From Micromonospora sp. NBC_01740 (GTDB lineage: Bacteria > Actinomycetota > Actinomycetes > Mycobacteriales > Micromonosporaceae): a stretch of 64,000 bases of DNA. The stretch spans positions 1,116,001 to 1,180,000 of the forward strand of contig NZ_CP109150.1 of assembly GCF_035920365.1 (NCBI RefSeq). Reading direction: 5' to 3'. Below, one piece after another: positions 63,231 to 64,000 of this stretch. The translations under genes were made by a program, and so were the position numbers. Under the pieces are notes generated by a model. It worked only from the letters and a program-made list of their open reading frames with translations. It ran no database searches and was not told where the DNA came from. The first letter of the stretch is position 1; each line of letters begins with the position of its first letter.

Positions 63231-64000
63231 ACCACGGCGACTTCAACCGCGACCCGGTGGAGAGCGACGAGTTCTTCGGCGAGCTGGCCGACATGATCGA
63301 CATCGTCGATACGATGACCCACGAGCGGCTCAGTAACGGTGAACTGGACCGCCGTCGCGAGGACATCATAGATCGGGTGCGCCGCCGCAAGGCGGCCGCG
63401 CCGATCGCCAGCACCACCCCCGCGAACACGGCGCCGGCACCACGCCCGAAAATGGGCGCGTTCGGCAGCACCAGCAGGAGCACCCTCGACGGGCAAATCA
63501 GAATCGGCGCTTGGGAAGTTGAGTGGCAATCGCTGGTTTGCTCGTCACTACTCAAGGGCACCGTGGCGGACACCTTCGCACCCAGCAGCTCGCTTCCTGT
63601 GGCGGCCCACGCCGCCGCCCAAGCCGACGTCGAGCACTACCGCGACAGAGCGCTGCAGGAAGCCGCTGCAATCGTCAAGAAGGCGCAGCAGGAAGCCGAC
63701 GGCCTACGGGCCGAAGCACAGCGGATCCTCGACCAAGCGCGTCGAGAGGCAACGGAGACGGCCACAGTCCAGCCACAAGACGACCAGACAGCTGAACCCA
63801 TCGGTCCGCTCTCCCGCCACAACGTGCCGCCCAGCCCACCGGGAATCCACTCCTTGTCTCCGGGACACGGGTTGCCAAGGGCATTGGCAGAGCGGCTAAC
63901 CGCCTCGTTCATTGACCCTTGCAGCGAGTGGCCACCGGCGGTGTTGGTCGTTCCCGCCGCTGCTCCTGCCCAAACGGCCGCATCCCTACTGGGCAGGGAC
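63227..64000 (+). CDS. Unrecognised protein coupled to the sigma factor (3'-truncated by window edge)
   Basis: 258 residues visible, open to the window end. The ATG overlaps the sigma factor stop and has a GGGAGGAG ribosome site. The N-terminal part is acidic (VESDEFFGELADMIDIVDTM, then THERLSNGELDRRREDIIDR). After a Pro/Thr-rich stretch comes a likely coiled coil (about 125-165: DVEHYRDRALQEAAAIVKKA, DGLRAEAQRILDQARREATE). There is no transmembrane helix in the visible part and no HxxxCxxC zinc anti-sigma motif. Tight coupling suggests it modulates the sigma factor, but its family is unknown. Confidence 0.7.
   Translation, partial: MNHGDFNRDPVESDEFFGELADMIDIVDTMTHERLSNGELDRRREDIIDRVRRRKAAAPIASTTPANTAPAPRPKMGAFGSTSRSTLDGQIRIGAWEVEWQSLVCSSLLKGTVADTFAPSSSLPVAAHAAAQADVEHYRDRALQEAAAIVKKAQQEADGLRAEAQRILDQARREATETATVQPQDDQTAEPIGPLSRHNVPPSPPGIHSLSPGHGLPRALAERLTASFIDPCSEWPPAVLVVPAAAPAQTAASLLGRD

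Overview
The window is very GC-rich, densely coded actinobacterial chromosome. The type VII secretion genes, the WhiB (WblA/WhiB4) regulator, the ArsA-ATPase pair, PonA2, the many GTG starts and the intergenic repeats fit Micromonosporaceae best, probably Micromonospora or a close relative. That placement is inference from gene content, not from a marker gene.

Layout. 1-5.35 kb: end of a type VII secretion locus (truncated eccC, mycosin). 5.5-12.7 kb: PAP2 phosphatase, then marP, NUDIX, TlpA-like thioredoxin, nth, CapA-like lipoprotein, cbiZ and crp. 12.75-23.2 kb: metallophosphoesterase, then a TetR regulator followed by a tightly coupled operon (TIGR03084-like protein, AtuA-like protein, acyl-CoA dehydrogenase, acyl-CoA carboxylase beta and biotin-carrying alpha subunits, second acyl-CoA dehydrogenase), which looks like branched-chain or isoprenoid acyl-CoA breakdown. 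23.3-33.8 kb: frameshifted nucleotidyltransferase, secreted repeat protein, secreted tripeptidyl-peptidase-like hydrolase, Ser/Thr kinase, and a 1194-residue cyclase/ATPase regulator. 33.8-43.9 kb: MBL hydrolase, RidA, DUF4177, Rv0361-like protein, two ArsA ATPases, wblA/whiB4, ponA2, yqeY and a metallophosphoesterase. The marP-nudix-tlpA-nth-crp and MBL-RidA-arsA-arsA-whiB4-ponA2-MPE genes follow the order I recall for M. tuberculosis Rv3671c-Rv3683. Here that block is opened between crp and the MBL gene by about 21 kb of other genes.

44.16-49.76 kb: a tRNA-Pro(CGG) gene is followed by a 5.5 kb genomic island. It is bounded by an exact 56-bp direct repeat of the tRNA 3' end, and the C-terminal remnant of a tyrosine integrase lies beside the tRNA. 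Cargo: small membrane protein, barstar, HAD hydrolase, an extra cis-prenyltransferase, a minimal GntR regulator and three overlapping small genes. It appears to be a decayed integrative element.

49.8-59.4 kb: secreted small protein, MFS transporter, 5'-nucleotidase, lamin-tail protein, GGCT-like protein, cyclic-nucleotide-type phosphodiesterase, GAF-GGDEF protein, HTH protein and a small membrane protein. 60.2-64 kb: a second mobile-DNA-like zone, with the 3' remnant of a large plasmid-type helicase/methylase protein, small membrane ORFs between near-identical direct repeats, and an ECF-like sigma factor coupled to an unrecognised gene that runs off the end of the window.

Two patterns recur. 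Many genes appear leaderless, with a TANNNT box 6-8 nt before an ATG/GTG. Short repeat families sit between genes, and some supply the stop codon of the upstream gene.
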